Source of the DNA: Gemmatimonadota bacterium | GTDB lineage: Bacteria; Gemmatimonadota; Gemmatimonadetes; Gemmatimonadales; Gemmatimonadaceae | Length of the DNA stretch: 5,249 nucleotides | Assembly: GCA_947475795.1 (NCBI GenBank) | Contig: CANJOX010000255.1 | Coordinates: forward strand, 1 to 5,249 | Reading direction: 5' to 3' | Part shown: positions 5,181 through 5,249 of the stretch, piece by piece | How positions within the stretch are numbered: the first letter of the stretch is position 1 | Layout of the letters: every line of letters starts with the position of its first letter | The notes under the pieces: generated by a model | Databases searched by the model: none | Told to the model about the DNA's origin: nothing | The model's input: the letters and a program-made list of their open reading frames with translations, nothing else | Position numbers and translations under genes: made by a program

Positions 5181-5249
5181 ATGGCCTCCCCCATCCGGCG
5201 CACAACGGCCCTCGCCGCCGTCGCTACCGCCCTCGGCCTCTCGGCAGCC
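5181..5249 (+). CDS. N-terminal start of an exported protein (cut by window edge)
   Basis: Twenty-three codons from ATG 5181 run off the right edge. The reading MASPIRRTTALAAVATALG followed by LSAA has a short positively charged n-region (R6, R7) and an Ala/Leu-rich hydrophobic core, as in a Sec signal peptide. The adjacent arginines fall short of a full Tat motif because no F/L-K pair follows. The start has no Shine-Dalgarno sequence and is preceded by a C-rich leader. The mature protein lies outside the window, so no function can be given. It probably belongs to the host chromosome rather than the accessory cluster. Confidence 0.6.
   Translation, partial: MASPIRRTTALAAVATALGLSAA

Overview
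The window is G+C-rich (about two thirds G+C by eye) bacterial DNA with high-GC third codon positions. None of the start codons has a convincing Shine-Dalgarno sequence. This fits a high-G+C phylum such as Gemmatimonadota, Actinomycetota or Myxococcota, but no ribosomal or housekeeping gene allows placement, so the phylum is a guess. The content looks like a small accessory (defence or toxin-antitoxin type) cluster next to ordinary chromosome.

Layout from left to right. (1) 1-214: window edge, no firm gene. (2) 215-1504, minus strand: AAA+/STAND-like ATPase of the 'archaeal ATPase' type with a C-terminal winged helix. (3) 1505-1570: its AT-rich upstream region, holding several GCCCGT boxes in both orientations. 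(4) 1660-1828: first copy of a ~170-bp imperfect direct repeat. (5) 1836-2039: possible 67-residue small protein. (6) 2125-2180: near-consensus promoter with two further ACGCCCGT boxes, one on the -10. (7) 2202-3734, plus strand: fusion of an AbiEi-like winged-helix regulator to a Fic AMPylator domain, with an intact catalytic motif and an N-terminal class II inhibitory motif. (8) A hairpin between convergent stops. (9) 3766-4680, minus strand: Abi-like (Abi_2/HEPN) protein with an RNRxxHHxPI motif. (10) 4681-4986: no gene recognised, but it has a palindrome just upstream of the Abi-like gene and a strong plus-strand terminator with no obvious gene in front of it. (11) 4987-5156: second copy of the direct repeat. 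(12) 5181 to the edge: start of an exported protein.

Working model (inference): the ATPase gene and the fic fusion gene are divergent, 697 bases apart, and share the same GCCCGT operator boxes, so one DNA-binding protein probably controls both. The best candidate is the winged-helix half of the Fic fusion, acting as an autorepressor in the manner of AbiEi antitoxins. The Abi-like gene sits tail-to-tail with fic. The fic and abi genes lie between the two long direct repeats, so this 3.3-kb piece could have arrived, or could leave, as a unit. The shared operator linking an ATPase to a self-contained regulator-Fic toxin is the most interesting signal in the window.
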